Source: Hordeum vulgare subsp. vulgare
Taxonomy: Eukaryota > Streptophyta > Magnoliopsida > Poales > Poaceae
Length of the DNA stretch: 64,000 bases
NCBI RefSeq assembly: GCF_904849725.1
Contig: NC_058524.1
Coordinates: 490,613,763-490,677,762, forward strand
Direction: 5' to 3'
The notes beneath the pieces are model-generated. The model ran no database searches, had not been told where the DNA came from, and saw only the letters and a list, made by a program, of their open reading frames with translations. The position numbers and the translations under genes were made by a program. Positions 1 to 12,365 of this stretch are shown in pieces (position 1 is the stretch's first letter; the number at the start of each line of letters is the position of its first letter).

Positions 1-56
1 TTAATGAAACGGACATTCAAATGCAAGATTTGAAATAACATGAAGAAGAAACTTAC

Positions 57-2160
57 CACGAAGAGCTCGTATATGGCCCTGGTAGACGTTTCATTCCGTG
101 CCCTCTCCGCCTCCACCAATGCAGTCGTCCTCTCCTCCAGCTCCCTAATTTCCTTATCCTTCTCCGCCATAGCCGCCTGCATTGCCGCTCTCTCTTTCTG
201 AATAGCAGCCTGCAACACAACTCATTGTTAGCAATGTAATCATATTGGTTCCAACGCACAACATAATGCGGAAAGATAGTTGAGTCCATTAAACTAACCT
301 CGATGGCGAGCTCGACTGGCCGTGGACGACGTGTTATCTCCGGACAAGAGCTCGTTTGGCGTGCCTTTATCTGCCGGAGAGTGCTAGGACAACGTATAAG
401 GCCGTCTCCAATGGCGAGCGAGCCATGGGGCCTCCCGTTGCCAGCTATCATCACCAGCTCTGGATCAATAGGCCCCTCGCTCGGGTTAAAGTCCTCCCAT
501 TTCCTCGCCTTCCCGTGATCTCTGTACTTCACGAGCTTGTCGTGGGAGGAGATGTTGGTGAAGTTTTCTGGATGCTCGAGGTCAGACTGAGAGAATGCCT
601 TGACCTTCTTGTACGAGGCAGTATGGGCCATCGCATACAGGTCGTACATCTGTGGCGCCTCCGTCTTATTGTGACGCGCCTAAAAGAGAGAGAGCAGAAA
701 ATTGTATTGGTAAAGGGCTCAAGATAGCATTAAGAATGAATTGCATGAGGCATGAAGCAAACCACATACCCAGTTCTCGCCAAATTGGATTAAGTTGACG
801 CTCCCTTGATGGTGTGGCACGCCAACCATTTTGCCACGCCTCTCCTTGGCGTTGTTGTGGCTGGTCTCCCACGTTTCGGAGCACCACTGGTCCACCAAGG
901 CCTCCCAACAATCCATCTTATCCACACACCATCTCGGGGGCACCTAAGTTAATAAAGAGAAAATTGAGTGCGTAAGAACCAAATCAAGGAAACTAACTAC
1001 AAAGCCTTAATAATATGTAATTACCTTCATGTAATGCTCCTTCTCCATCTTAGCATCACCGCACTTCGCCTTATCAATCCTAATACGCCGCGTGGCATAG
1101 TAGTCTCGAACAGCCTGCACCCGAGCCTCGTGCCGAAAGTTTTGAAGTAGGCGGTGACATTCGGTTTCGATAACCTTTGCCGCGTCGTCCTCGTATCCCT
1201 CCTCACACCTGTAGAAGGTCTGCAAACGAGACAACACCGATTAGTACAATAAATAGTTATGGTTAATTTATAATTGTGTGAAAGAGAAATTACCCAAAAC
1301 TTTCGGATCACCATGTCTGCCCTCGTGTCACACAAAACACCGTCGATCTCCACCTCCGGCGGGGCCGGGGCACCCAAGTAGTGCTCCCAGGTCATCCCTA
1401 CCTCTCGCTCCCGACCGGGCAACATAACAAACCCTGGGAAGTTTTGACGGCAAAGAACACCGAGGACGCTATTGGGCTTGCGGACACCCTTGGCAACAAT
1501 CCAACCCCTACAGTATGACAAATTGAAGCCAAAACATTAGATATTTGAGAAAACGCGAAGGCAAAAGGTTAAATAAGAGTAAATTAACTTACTTGTCCCC
1601 ATTTGGCCTAATCGACCACCTCTGGTCGGGGGTCGCTGGCACGAGCGGGAGCCCCGAACTACCACGTTGGTAGACGGTATCCCACTGGGTATCCCCCTCA
1701 CCCAGCTCCTCGTCGCTACCAGCATGGCCAGTTGGCTCAGGCCAGGTATCCCACTGGGTCTCTTGGGACGTACCCTCATCCCTGCTGTGCTCCGCAGTCG
1801 TGTGGAAGGAAGCCTGTGGGACACGAGTCTCGTGGGTCAAAGGCTCGTCGACCTGAGGCTCGTCGACCCGAGGCTCGTGAACCGGAGACCGTGTAGCCTC
1901 CGCCTCAGACGAATCCACCCTAGAAGTCCTCCTGTGCTCAGGTGAATCAGCTTGGGGTGGTGGCGGAGACCGTGTAGCCCTACCTCTCCCGCGGCCACGT
2001 GTACCTTTAGTACAACATAAATACCAACATGAGTAATAAAATACCAATATGCATACAACATGAGTACAACATAAATACCAACATGAATACAACGTGTACC
2101 TTTAGTGCCTCTCGGCTTCGCGGGTGGTCGACCTCCTCTCACGGGGGCCGCTCCCTGGGG
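57..2160 (-). CDS. Transposase_24-like (Ptta/En/Spm) CACTA protein, multi-exon, 3' part outside window
   Basis: This is a CACTA-encoded protein of the plant transposase (Ptta/En/Spm) type, probably the DNA-binding partner of the main transposase. Visible exons, with GT/AG borders read by eye, are about 2100-2160 (start uncertain), 1593-2004, 1294-1507, 1025-1219, 770-943, 299-679 and 57-209, where a further donor follows. The first exons encode an Arg/Gly- and Pro-rich, repetitive acidic N-terminus. The middle exons carry the family-like stretches GWIVAKGVRKPNS, EVGMTWEHYLG, KVIETECHRLLQNFRHEAR and RPPRWCVDKMDCW-like Trp/Cys-rich sequence. The 299-679 exon has YKKVKAFSQSDLEHPENF and the 57-209 exon is a charged coiled coil. 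No internal stop is evident in the exons, so the gene may be intact. I could not fix the start codon because exon 1 runs into the subterminal hairpins. Confidence 0.75.
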
Positions 2161-2335
2161 CTCTTTGCCGTCTGCTGGCAGACGGCAAAGGACCCACACA
2201 TGGCAAATAGTATTTTTTCCATGTGTCGGTTCTTTGCCGTCTGTATTGTGTCAACTGATGGCAAAGAGGTTCTTTGCCGTCAGCCAGCAGACGGTAAAGA
2301 ACTGGCTGACGGCAAATTTCTGGATTCCAGTAGTG
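2160..2335. repeat. CACTA subterminal hairpins and terminal inverted repeat
   Basis: TTTGCCGTC-type motifs occur in both orientations at 2162-2190, 2231-2240 and 2271-2318, and the element ends at 2335 with TTCCAGTAGTG. These are the expected binding sites of CACTA transposition proteins. The three bases after the end (AAT) are the candidate right copy of a 3-bp target duplication; the left copy is outside the window. Confidence 0.85.
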
Positions 2336-4341
2336 AATTGAGAAGAATTGAGGATGAAAGCTAAAAGCTGAGAACGAAGAATCTTCTAAAATGATGGCCT
2401 TCGGATGATCGAGAATGAAAACAACTCAGAGAAGCACCGGATAGCAAGAAATAGATTCTCATGATTGGAAAGACATTCAAGATGATAACACGAAGCTGAA
2501 ATGATGAATGTCTAAGAGAATGGACCAAGATACGAGAGAAACACTCCGTCGGATAGCAAGCTGAGAATTATCGAGAACAACACCAAGAATTACTGAGACC
2601 TCCGGAATAATGAAGAACCAAAGGTTGAGCCAATGACGAAAAATAATTTTGAAGCGATCTTGAAGAAGGAATATGACTGATGAAATTCATACTTACGTCA
2701 TAGCTGAAAAGAATTAACGATCTCCGGGAAAATATTAAAAGAGCCAGGAAAGATCCTGGGAAAGAACCTGTGGGTTATGGGCCCACTCAAAGAAACCACC
2801 GATAGAAAAGATTACTTGGAAGAGAGATATTGCACCGGTATAAAGAAAACTTGATGAGGTTAGCACCTTGAAATAACTGAAAAGATTGGAAACAAAAACT
2901 TCTAAGATAGCTTCAACGCTCCGGATCGAAAAGAGAGGAATAAATAACAAGATAGGCTCATTAGAATTCCCAACATAGGAAAGAATTACAAGGATGAATG
3001 GATAAGATGACACTCACAACTACATTGAATTCACCAGAAAAATAACAAGACTGAATACGGATGAACATGAAGCTCCTGAGAATCTTCACAATGAATCACC
3101 GGGTAAGAGAGAAAAGAACAGACAACGGAAGCACCATGAAAAGAAAACTCTTGGATGAAAGTCCAATCACTGAAGAAAAGGGTGGGGGCGGGGAAAAATA
3201 AAGACGACTTGGAACAAATGAGATGAACTCCGGCATAAAAGAGAGAATGATCTTGCAAAATTAGATAAGATTGAATTCAGTTGAAGAGAAGCACACCGGT
3301 TGAATGGAGTTGATACGATGACTCCGGTTGAAAGGAATTGATAAGGCAATTGATAGAGCAAAAGAATTAATACTCTCATAAAAATATGAGAACACCGCTT
3401 AGAAAAGATCTAAAATCACCACTTCACATCGAAGCAACAAGAATTACCATAATCAACAAAACAAAGGGATGAGGCTTATGAAACAAGCCAGAACAAACTC
3501 ATGAGAAAGATTTCGTCCGATATTTTCGTGGACAGGATCGCACGGGCTCGATTTTACAGTAGCCATCAAGTGCAAGGCAGTGCACCCGACATACGAAGTG
3601 TCCCCGAGTCGTAGCAAGCTACAAGGACCCTTTAAGACACAACGTGTACCGCTGTAAGTCGACCGTGAACAAACGGATCCACTAGATGTCGAACCCCAAC
3701 CTAACATCATGCATTTGTTGGAAGATTGTCCTATAAGTAAACTACTTGAATTCCCACCTATGAATTCCCGAAATATCTAGTCATGCAATCTGGTACACGG
3801 ATACAAGGAGTAATAATCACACAACTCCTATACTAACCCGTCACCTGTATCACATCCGTCAACACACAACCAGAATCTCGGACCTTCATCTACAACAGAC
3901 CCTCGTGATCACAACGATACAAAGTATGGCAGTACTCCCGAACAATCTGCACCAGTACTGGGGACATCGGGGTTATCTCGCCACTACCAGTATTGAAGCA
4001 ATTACGAACATCCTTCGTTCTGAGATACTAAGAAATCTGAATGATAACGATGTGCTCAAGAATCCCCTGGAGCTCAACTCCCCTAAACCTCAAATCAGAT
4101 AGGAGGCACCAAGACAGAACTCCGTCACATCGGCATCATATAGATTCCAAAAATATCTGCGTGAACCTAAAAAAATTTGAGTGAGAAGAGGAGTAGAATA
4201 AATTATTACGTCAAGATTCCTCACCACAGCATAGAAGAGGATAAAAAAGAATCCTACTCTTCGATATATAACTAGACACAAAGCAGTTTTTCACTAGACT
4301 CGACTCGGCCAAGTTCGATCAATCAAGGGGGGTCCTAGGTT

Positions 4342-4361
4342 GGTACTGCTCTGATACCAAC
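4342..4361 (-). other. Primer binding site, initiator tRNA-Met type
   Basis: TGGTATCAGAGC directly follows the LTR end on the minus strand. This is the usual plant tRNA-iMet primer site and fixes the LTR boundary and the element's orientation. Confidence 0.85.
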
Positions 4362-4362
4362 A

Positions 4363-7300
4363 TGTCACGCCCAAGATGCGACCATATCCTCAATTTGGCA
4401 CGAAGGCCTCGTTAGGGATACAAGCGCATCTCGTCGTGTCGCAAGAATAGATATCGTTACAAGTACATGTACTGAAAAGATGAGATATATATATAGAATT
4501 GGCTTACACTCGCCACAAGCTACATCAGAGTCACATCAGTACATTACATAATCATCAAGAGTAAGAGCAGGGTCCGACTACGGACGAAAACAAACGAGAA
4601 AAATAAAAACGACGTCCATCCTTGCTATCCCAGGCTGCCGGCCTGGAACCCATCCTAGATCGATGAAGAAGAAGAAGAAGAAGCAACTCCAAATGAACAA
4701 TCAACGCGCTCGCATCAAGTAACCTTTACCTGTACCTGCAACTGGTGTTGTAGTAATCTGTGAGCCACAGGGGACTCAGCAATCTCATTTCCAAAGGTAT
4801 CAAGACTAGCAAAGCTTAATGGGTGAGGTATGGTTAAGTGGTCAGGTTGCAGCAGCGACTAAGCATATATTTGGTGGCTAACTTATGAGTACAAGAAATA
4901 AGAGGGGGAAGATCTACGCATAGCGGACGTGAACCACAGATGATCAAATGAATGATCCTGAACACCTACCTACGTCAGACATAACCCCACCGTGTCCTCG
5001 ATCGGAGCAGGGGCTCACGAAAGAGACAGTTACGGTTACGCACACAGTTGGCAAGTTTTAATTAAGTTAACTTCAAGTTATCTAGAACCAGTGTTAAACA
5101 AAGTTTCCACGTTGCCACATAACCGCGGGCACAGCTTTCTGAAAAGATTTAACCCTGTAGGGGTGCTCCAACTAATCCATCACAAATTACCACAAGCCGC
5201 ATAGAAATCCTCAATCACGAAGCTCGCGATCTCGTCGGATTCCCTAGTGGAAAACCTCAACTCTGAGATTACCCAAAGCATCACCGGAATCCCGATGCAC
5301 AAGATATCTCGTCAAAGGTAAAACTAATCCAGCAAGGCCGCCCGACATGTCGACGAACCCGATAGGAGCCGCGTATCTCGTTCTCAGGACACAACGGATG
5401 GAAAAGCCTACAGGCACCAAACCTCGAGTTGCCCCGTGGTGGCCCCACAGTCTGGCCTTTTGGGACCAACACCATCAGCACTGGCCCCCCCTGTTTATGT
5501 AAAATTACTCCTCAGTTAGCGCAAACTCCCTATGCATTTCAGTGTTATCAAAATTATTATGTTGGGCAAAAAGTACCAATGTTGGGCCTTGCCAGACCAG
5601 CTTTAATCTAAAACGAATTATCAAGGGGGTCCCCATAACAACCCCGATCGTGTTAGGAGCGCTCAATTATGGAACATAACACCGGTAGCCGAAACTAAGG
5701 GGGCAAAGGTGGAACAAAACACCAGGCTAGAAAGGCCGAGCCTTCCACCTTTTACCAAGTATATAGGTGCATTAAATTAAATAGTATTAATATGGTCAAA
5801 TAACAAGGAACCCATGTTATCACATCGAAGCAACTGCACCTGCAACTAGCAACACTAACACAAGGATAAGCAAGCGGTAACATAGCCAAACAGTGGTTTG
5901 CTAGGTCGAACAGGTTGAAGGTTAACATGGCATTGTTGAGAGGCTGATATTTAACATGTGGTAGGCAACGAGACATAAACGATAGAAGTGGTAAAACTAG
6001 CATGGCAATGATAGTAATGGTATCTGGGGAAATGGTCATCTTGCCTGAGATCCCTCTTGGAAGAAGAATGCCTCCGTGAAGCAGACGAACCGATGTAGTC
6101 GAACGGGTCCTCACCATCCGACACGCTTGCGGAACTCTATCGAGACGAAGGAGACCGAAAACAAGAATCAACACACGAAATTCACCACACGATGCACAAC
6201 ACATATGATGCATGAGCAGCTGAATATATGCAAGTCACGGCATGACAATTCACACAATCAAACACTACACAATAAGTGAAGTTTAATATGCAACGAGTTG
6301 CATATTGACGAAACTCCACGTTTAATTATTTAGTGCTATCCCGATTAGATACACGGCATTATTAAATGTGATTAAACATGGCAAGAGGTGAAACACAACT
6401 AATCTACCTATCTAGGCATTTTAAGTGAGGTCGGAAATGTCATATAGCACCTCTGAAACGACCTCACATGTTAATTTACAATTCTGTCCAGATCTGATCT
6501 AACACATTTAATTGGTTGTTAAACATCAAAACAAATAGGTTCACGTGATTCTACGCGTCAAGACAAGCAATTTACACATAGAGAACATCTCCAACGGAGC
6601 TACGGTTCAAAAGATACAAGCACCGCAAGATATGATGGCATGAATGCAATATGTGTGCAACGGCTGTCACGAGCACTTCAAAACATACAACCAGCAAGAA
6701 AAAATGAAACTACACGAGTTTCTAAGCAAGTTTCATGTAGGACACGATCAAATCGGAGCTACAGTTCAACAACTATGAGCAAAACAAGAAATCTCTACAA
6801 TCTGTCAAAATCAGCCACATAGCATTTTCTACGCCCCACAACTACGAGCTACACAACTCCGATAAACTCAAGCAAGGCACGACACGAAAGAGGGCAAGAA
6901 GCACTACCACAAACAACTAACAACAACTAGCATGGCAGCAAGGAACACTAGGAAAAGAAGTCACAAAATGGCTTCCCACACACTATTTCTGACTTTGTGA
7001 AAATAACACCTCATGAAAGTGCAGTTTTCGGTCTGAAGGCATATTGACAACAGAAAAACCAATAGCTACAGGACTCCAAATGGCATGAAAATTCACAGCA
7101 TGCTAGAGAAACACAAGGGCTACAACTAACTCCATTGCAAGCAATCAACACCTAAACATGCATTTCTATTGCCAACAAAAATACCCGGGGCTAGACTAAA
7201 CACCCAAGAACAACTCTCTAGTTGACAACTCCTTTAAACGAAGCACAGAATAAATCCTACGAATTAAACAAAAGGGCATCACGGCAAAATATCGCGCGAA

Positions 7301-9162
7301 CTAATTTGCTCAAAAGCTAAAACTAAATACACAGAAAAATCCCATGGATTTTTCTACCCCGAAAACATATAAAACATGTGGGGTCGCAACACAAAATAAT
7401 GCCACACATAAATGCGAAAAAATGACCTAGACACGGAAAAATAAACTAGCGCAAATCCCTATACGTAAAAATACAAATGACTGCTCTAAAATACATGGAA
7501 AATAGGTTCCTAAAACATGGGCATTTCTACTACGGCATTCGAACTAACCGGACTTGCGCGAAAAATAAATATGGGCACTATCCTATCTAGATAGCACGTA
7601 AACCTAGGCATATGGCGGCTTAAACTATGTCAAACAATTATGCATGTTTAAATTCGTATTCTACGCGCAAAACTACCACAAAACCATATATTACTCGCTT
7701 CGTTCCGACTGAAGGATACTAATCTACGGGCGTTTTAATAACCGTCTATTTTTCTGGAATTTAAATAATTCCGAAAATAACCTAATATCTAATGGGCCAG
7801 ATCTACTACTAGGCCCAACACAACTAGCACAACAACAAAAATAAAAGAAAATGCACAGGCGCAGGGGGGTGCTCACGCTGGCCACTTGGGCCGAATCGGG
7901 AGGAGGGAGCTTCGGGCCGGTGGTTGGTGGAGCTGGGCCGGGAGGCGAGGCCGGCCCACCTGGGACTGGGCCGTGGGGAGGCCGAGCTGGCCTGGGGCAC
8001 TGTGGCCCAAGCGCGCTGGGAGGGGCGTCGTTCCCCTCGGTCGTTCCCTCGACCACAACTGCTCGCGGCGGCGCTTGCACGCAACTGGCACGGTGGGGAA
8101 GGAGCCGCTGCACGGGGGAGGTAAGGTGACGGGAGGGGGCGGAGCCGGCCAGATCTGGCCGTACTTCGCCGGATCTGGCCGCCGGCGGGGTGAGGCAGCA
8201 AGGGCGGCGCGGGCTCCGGCTGTTGCAGGGCGGTGGAGCGACGGGATCCAGCTAGCGAGGCGCGGCCGCAGGCCGGCTCGACGGGAGGTGCGGGATCTGG
8301 CGCGAGCAGCGACGACGGCTGCTAGGCCGGATGCGATGGCCGGCGGCGAGGAAGACAGGGGCTCGGGGGAAGCCCGGAGGGGCGCGGGCAGGCCATGGAC
8401 GAGAGCTCCGGGAGGCAGTTCGCGGGCGGCGGCCGCTCGGGCCCGGGCGGGCCTGCAATGGGCTCGGCGGGCCCGCGAGGCTGGTGGGAGGCTGAGGGGA
8501 GAGAGAGGGTGGCTGCGTGGAGAGGAGGAGAGGTGGGGCGGCGCGGATCTCGAGGTGGGACTAGGGTTAGCTAGAGTAGGCAGGTTTTGGGGTCTATTTA
8601 TAGGAAATGGGGCTAGGTTTATCCGAATCGGGATCCGATTTCGACCACGGGTTCGTGAACGGATGGCCACAGACGTGGGAATGGAAACGTGGCTGTGTAG
8701 AGTGGTTAGGCGGAGGTGATTGGGAAAACGGGCGGCGCGGCAACATGGTATTTAAAACCCCGAAAACATCCGACGAATAACCAAAGACGGTGCCGCTAGG
8801 GTCGACCGTTCGGGTACCAGACGGACTCCGGTCGCGAAGAAATTCGACAGGCGGTCTAGCTATATCTAATTACGACCGCATGCCAAGTTTCACCCCGATC
8901 AGAGAAAGTTTTACGCACACTTTAAACCAGGGTTCGAACGATGTCGCGGGTGCGTGCGTGTGCGGCTGGGCTCAGAACGAACAACAACGAGAACCGGCAA
9001 CTAACAACGGATGCAATTTTTTTGAAAACTGGCGGCAACGGAATGCCGATCCAATGCAGATGATGCGCATGATGCTATGATGATGCGACAAAAGAAAATA
9101 GACACACGACGAAAACGGAATAGAAGGGGAATCTTCTGGGGCGTCGGCATCGGGTTGTCACA
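4363..9162 (-). repeat. LARD 5' LTR (about 4.8 kb)
   Basis: The ends match the LTRs of the 40344 element: TGTGACA at the 9162 side and the GGGCGTGACA end at 4363. The LTR holds a GC-rich gene-leader-like block (7850-8720), a GAA microsatellite at about 4663-4682 and a putative TATA box at 8595-8602. Several long reading frames in the GC-rich block are not conserved between copies and are not considered genes. Confidence 0.88.
8595..8602 (-). promoter_or_regulatory. LTR TATA box (LARD)
   Basis: TATAAATA on the minus strand, at the same place in the LTR as the TATAAATA at 40906 and 48823 in the complete copy. It probably drives LARD genomic RNA. Inferred from position and conservation only. 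Confidence 0.6.
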
Positions 9163-10075
9163 ATAACTCATCTGTTATAAAGGGATTTCATTTTTTTGAA
9201 CTTATTTGAACTCCATACTTTTTGTGTGTTGAAAATGCACCATTCAAAGGCACATCACAAATTTTCAACAATTTCTAACTTCATTTGGTATTTTTTGTGC
9301 ATTTACATATTTTTTTGAACTAGTTGACCCTGAAATTGAAAAGCACTACAAATGAACTCTGAAAATGTTGAAAGTTGGCATGGTATCATCATTTCACCCA
9401 CATAGCATGTGCTAAAAAGTTGAGAGGGTTACGACAAAAACTGGATGCTCTTCGTGTAAAAAACGGACAATCTCTCTAGAAGTATCAGGATTTGAACGAG
9501 AACTCATCTGTTACAAAGGGATTTCATTTTTTTGAACTTATTTGAACTCCATACTTTTTGTGTGTTGAAAATGCACCATTCAAAGGCACATCACACATTC
9601 TCAACAATTTCTGACTTCATTTGCTTTTTTTGTGCATTTACTTTTTTTTGAGCTAGTTGACCCTGAAATTAAAAAGCACTACAAATGAACTCTGAAAATG
9701 TTGAAAGTTGGCATGGTATCATCATTTCACCCACATAGCATGTGCTAAAAAGTTGAGAGGGTTACGACAAAAACTGGATGCACTTCGTGTACAAAACGGA
9801 CAATCTCTCTCGAAGTATGAGGGTTTCGAACGAGAACTCATCTGTTACAAAGGGATTTCAACTTTTTTGAACTTATTTGAACTCCATACTTTTTGTGTGT
9901 TCACAATGCACCATTCAAAGGCACATCACAAATTCTCAACAATTTCTAACTTCATTTGGTATTTTTCGTGCATTTACTTTTTTTTGAGCTAGTTGACCCT
10001 CAAATTGAAATGCACTACAAATGAACTCTGAAAATATTGAAAGTTGGCATGGTGTCATCATTTTACCCACCACAT
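9163..10075 (+). repeat. Tandem repeat, about 335-bp unit, nearly three copies
   Basis: Units begin at about 9166, 9502 and 9837 with ACTCATCTGTTACAAAGGG-like sequence and share AACTTATTTGAACTCC and GTTGACCCTGAAATTGAAA blocks. The copies are highly similar and AT-rich. The first is truncated by the LARD border, and the array ends where the hairpin array starts. No coding potential. Confidence 0.88.
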
Positions 10076-10081
10076 TTTTCT

Positions 10082-12240
10082 ACCGACGATGATGGTCGCT
10101 ACTCCTTCTTCCCCTAGTGCATAACAAATATATAGCACAAGGAGAAGGAGAAGCGACCCCCACAAAAACAGTCAGCATTCTTCTTCTCTCATATATGATG
10201 GACACTCCCTCACCTGATTTTTCGACCATCGATGATGGTCGCTATTCCTTCTTTCCCTAGTGCTTAACAAATATCTAGCACACGGAGAAGAAGGAAAAGC
10301 GACCCCCACGACAACAGTCGGCATTCATCTTCTCTCATATATGGTGGACACTCCTTCACCTGATTTTTTGACCGTCGATGATGGTCGCTACTCCTTCTTC
10401 CCCTAGTGCATAATAAATATCTAGCACAAGGAGAAGAAGGAGAAGCGACCCCCACAACAACAATCGGCATTCTTCTTCTCTCATATATAATGGACACTCC
10501 CTCACCTGATTTTTCGACCGTCAATGATGGTGGCTATTCCTTCTTCTCATAGTGCATAACAAATATGTAGCACAAGGAGAAGAAGGAAAAGCGACCCCCA
10601 CAACAATAGTCGACATTCTTCTTCTCTCATATATGGTGGACACTCCCTCACCTGATTTTTTAACCGTCGGTGATGGTCGCTACTCCTTCTTCCCCTAGTG
10701 CATAACAAATATCTAGCACAAGGAGAAAAAGGAGAAGCGACCCCCACAACAACAGTCGGCATTCTTCTTCTCTCATATATGGTGGACACTCCCTCACCTG
10801 ATTTTTCGACCGTCGATGATGGTCGCTATTCCTTCTTCCCCTAGTGCATAACAAATATCTAGCACAAGGAGAAGAAGGAAAAGCGACCCCCACAACAACA
10901 GTCGGCGTTCTTCTTCTCTCATATATGGTGGATACTCCCTCACCTGATTTTTAGACCGTCGATGATGGTCGCTGCTCCTTTTTCCCCTAGTGCATAACAA
11001 ATATCTAGCACAAGGAGAAGAAGGAGAAGCGACCCCCACAACAACAGTCGGCATTCTTCTTCTCTCATATATGGTGGACACTCCCTCACCTGATTTTTTA
11101 ACCGTCGATGATGGTCGCCACTCCTTCTTCCCCTAGTGCATAACAAATATCTAGCACAAGGAGAAGAAGGAAAAGCGACCCCCACAACCACAATCGGCAT
11201 TCTTCTTCTCTCATGTATGGTGGACACTCCCTCACCTGATTTTTCGACCGACAATTATGGTCGCTACTCCTTCTTCCCCTAGTGCAAAACAAATATCTAG
11301 CACAAGGAGAAGAAGGAGAAGCGACCCCCACAACAACAGTCGGCATTCTTCTTCTCCCATATATGGTGGACACTCCCTCACCTGATTTTTCGATCGTTGA
11401 TGATGGTCGCTATTCCTTCTTCCCCTAATGCATAACAAATATCTAGCACAAGGAGAAGAAGGAAAAGCGACCCTCACAACAACAGTCGGCATTCTTCTTC
11501 TCTCATATATGGTGGACACTCCCTCACATGATTTTTCGACCGTCGATGATGGTCGCTACTCCTTCTTCCCCTAGTGCATAACAAATATCTAGCACAAGGA
11601 GAAGAAGGAGAAGCGACCCCCACAACAACAGTCGGCATTCTTCTTCTCTCATGTATGGTGGCTCGGGCATTTCATCGAACACCTCATGTGCATGAACTAG
11701 AGTGGCAAGAGCACGGCATGCATGGTCACACCTCAATGCCCAAAAAAGAGGAGAGGGTGGGCAGGGGCGAGGGTTTATATAGGCAACAATTAAGTCATAT
11801 ATGGTTGACACTCCCTCACCTGATTTTTCGACCGTCGATGATGGTCGCTACTCCTTCTTCCCCTAGTGCATACCAAATATCTAGCACAAGGAGAAGAAGG
11901 AGAAGCGACCCCCACAACAACAGTCGGCATTCTTCTTCTCTCATATATGGTGGACACTCCCTCATCTGATTTTTACCGTCGATGATGGTCGCTATTCCTT
12001 CTTCCCCTAATGCATAACAAATATCTAGGACAAGGAGAAGAAGGAAAAGCGACCCCCACAACAACAGTCGGCATTCTTCTTCTCTCATATATGGTGGACA
12101 CTCACTCACGTGATTTTTGACCGTCGATGATGGTCGCTACTCGTTCTTCCCCTAGTGCATAACAAATATCTAGCACAAGGAGAAGAAGGAGAAGCGACCC
12201 CCACAACAACAGTCGACATTCTTCTTCTCTCATATATGGT
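10082..12240 (+). repeat. Tandem hairpin array, about 145-bp unit, 14 copies
   Basis: Unit starts (GATGATGGTCGCT-like) fall near 10087, 10231, 10376, 10523, 10668, 10815, 10961, 11106, 11252, 11399, 11545, 11836, 11979 and 12126. Each unit contains an imperfect inverted repeat; in the 11545 unit the 27-base arms are 11551-11577 and 11592-11618 with a 14-base loop, matching at 24 of 27 positions. Two unit types (CTACTCC with GGAGAAG, CTATTCC with GGAAAAG) largely alternate, so the higher-order unit is about 290 bp. A different ~130-bp tail (starting GGCTCGGGCATTTCATC) interrupts at 11659-11795 and recurs at 12241-12366, indicating a block duplication. Minus-strand reading frames across the array (for example STIYERRRMPTVVV) come from the repeat and change frame between units. 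Confidence 0.92.
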
Positions 12241-12365
12241 GGCTCGGGCATTTCATCAAACACCTCATGTGCATGAACTAGAGTGGCAAGAGCAAGGCAT
12301 GCATGGTCACACCTCAACGCCCAAAAACAGAGGAGAGGGTGGGCAGGGGCGAGGGTTTATATAGG

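Larger units (their letters stand above)
1..2335 (-). mobile_element. CACTA (En/Spm) DNA transposon, one end, running off the left edge
   Basis: The right edge is a CACTA terminus. Read on the minus strand from 2335 it starts CACTACTGGAATCCAG and is followed by subterminal repeats built on TTTGCCGTC, including a near-perfect hairpin at 2162-2190. This TTTGCCGTC subterminal family is a common grass CACTA type. The body carries a multi-exon gene on the minus strand that resembles the plant Ptta/En/Spm transposase family. The flanking DNA at 2336 is LARD internal sequence that also occurs at about 46860, so the CACTA inserted into a LARD. The second terminus and the TNP2-like transposase would lie left of position 1. 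Confidence 0.88.
2336..9162 (-). mobile_element. LARD (Sukkula-like) retrotransposon, 5' LTR plus part of internal domain
   Basis: This is a reverse-oriented copy of the element that is complete at 40344-53086. Reading the minus strand, the 5' LTR runs 9162 to 4363 (TGTGACAACC...GCGTGACA), then a primer binding site matching initiator tRNA-Met (TGGTATCAGAGCAGT, about 4343-4358), then non-coding internal domain to 2336, where the CACTA interrupts it. No gag or pol motif is visible. It carries about 272 bp (3446-3717) that the 40344-53086 copy lacks. The rest of the internal domain and the 3' LTR should lie left of the window. Confidence 0.88.

Noticed and set aside
7851..8719. Several long overlapping ORFs on both strands in GC-rich DNA (up to 277 residues)
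   Set aside because: They lie in the GC-rich leader block of a LARD LTR, overlap in several frames, are Ala/Arg/Gly/Pro-rich and are not conserved in frame with the other LARD LTRs.
10082..12240. CRISPR-like appearance of regular repeats
   Set aside because: There is no repeat-spacer alternation. Whole ~145-bp units are tandem copies, and the genome is a plant.
10264..12317. Series of minus-strand ORFs with repeated ARYLLCTRGRRSSDHH sequence
   Set aside because: Produced by the ~145-bp tandem units, whose period is not a multiple of three, so the same DNA appears in different frames.
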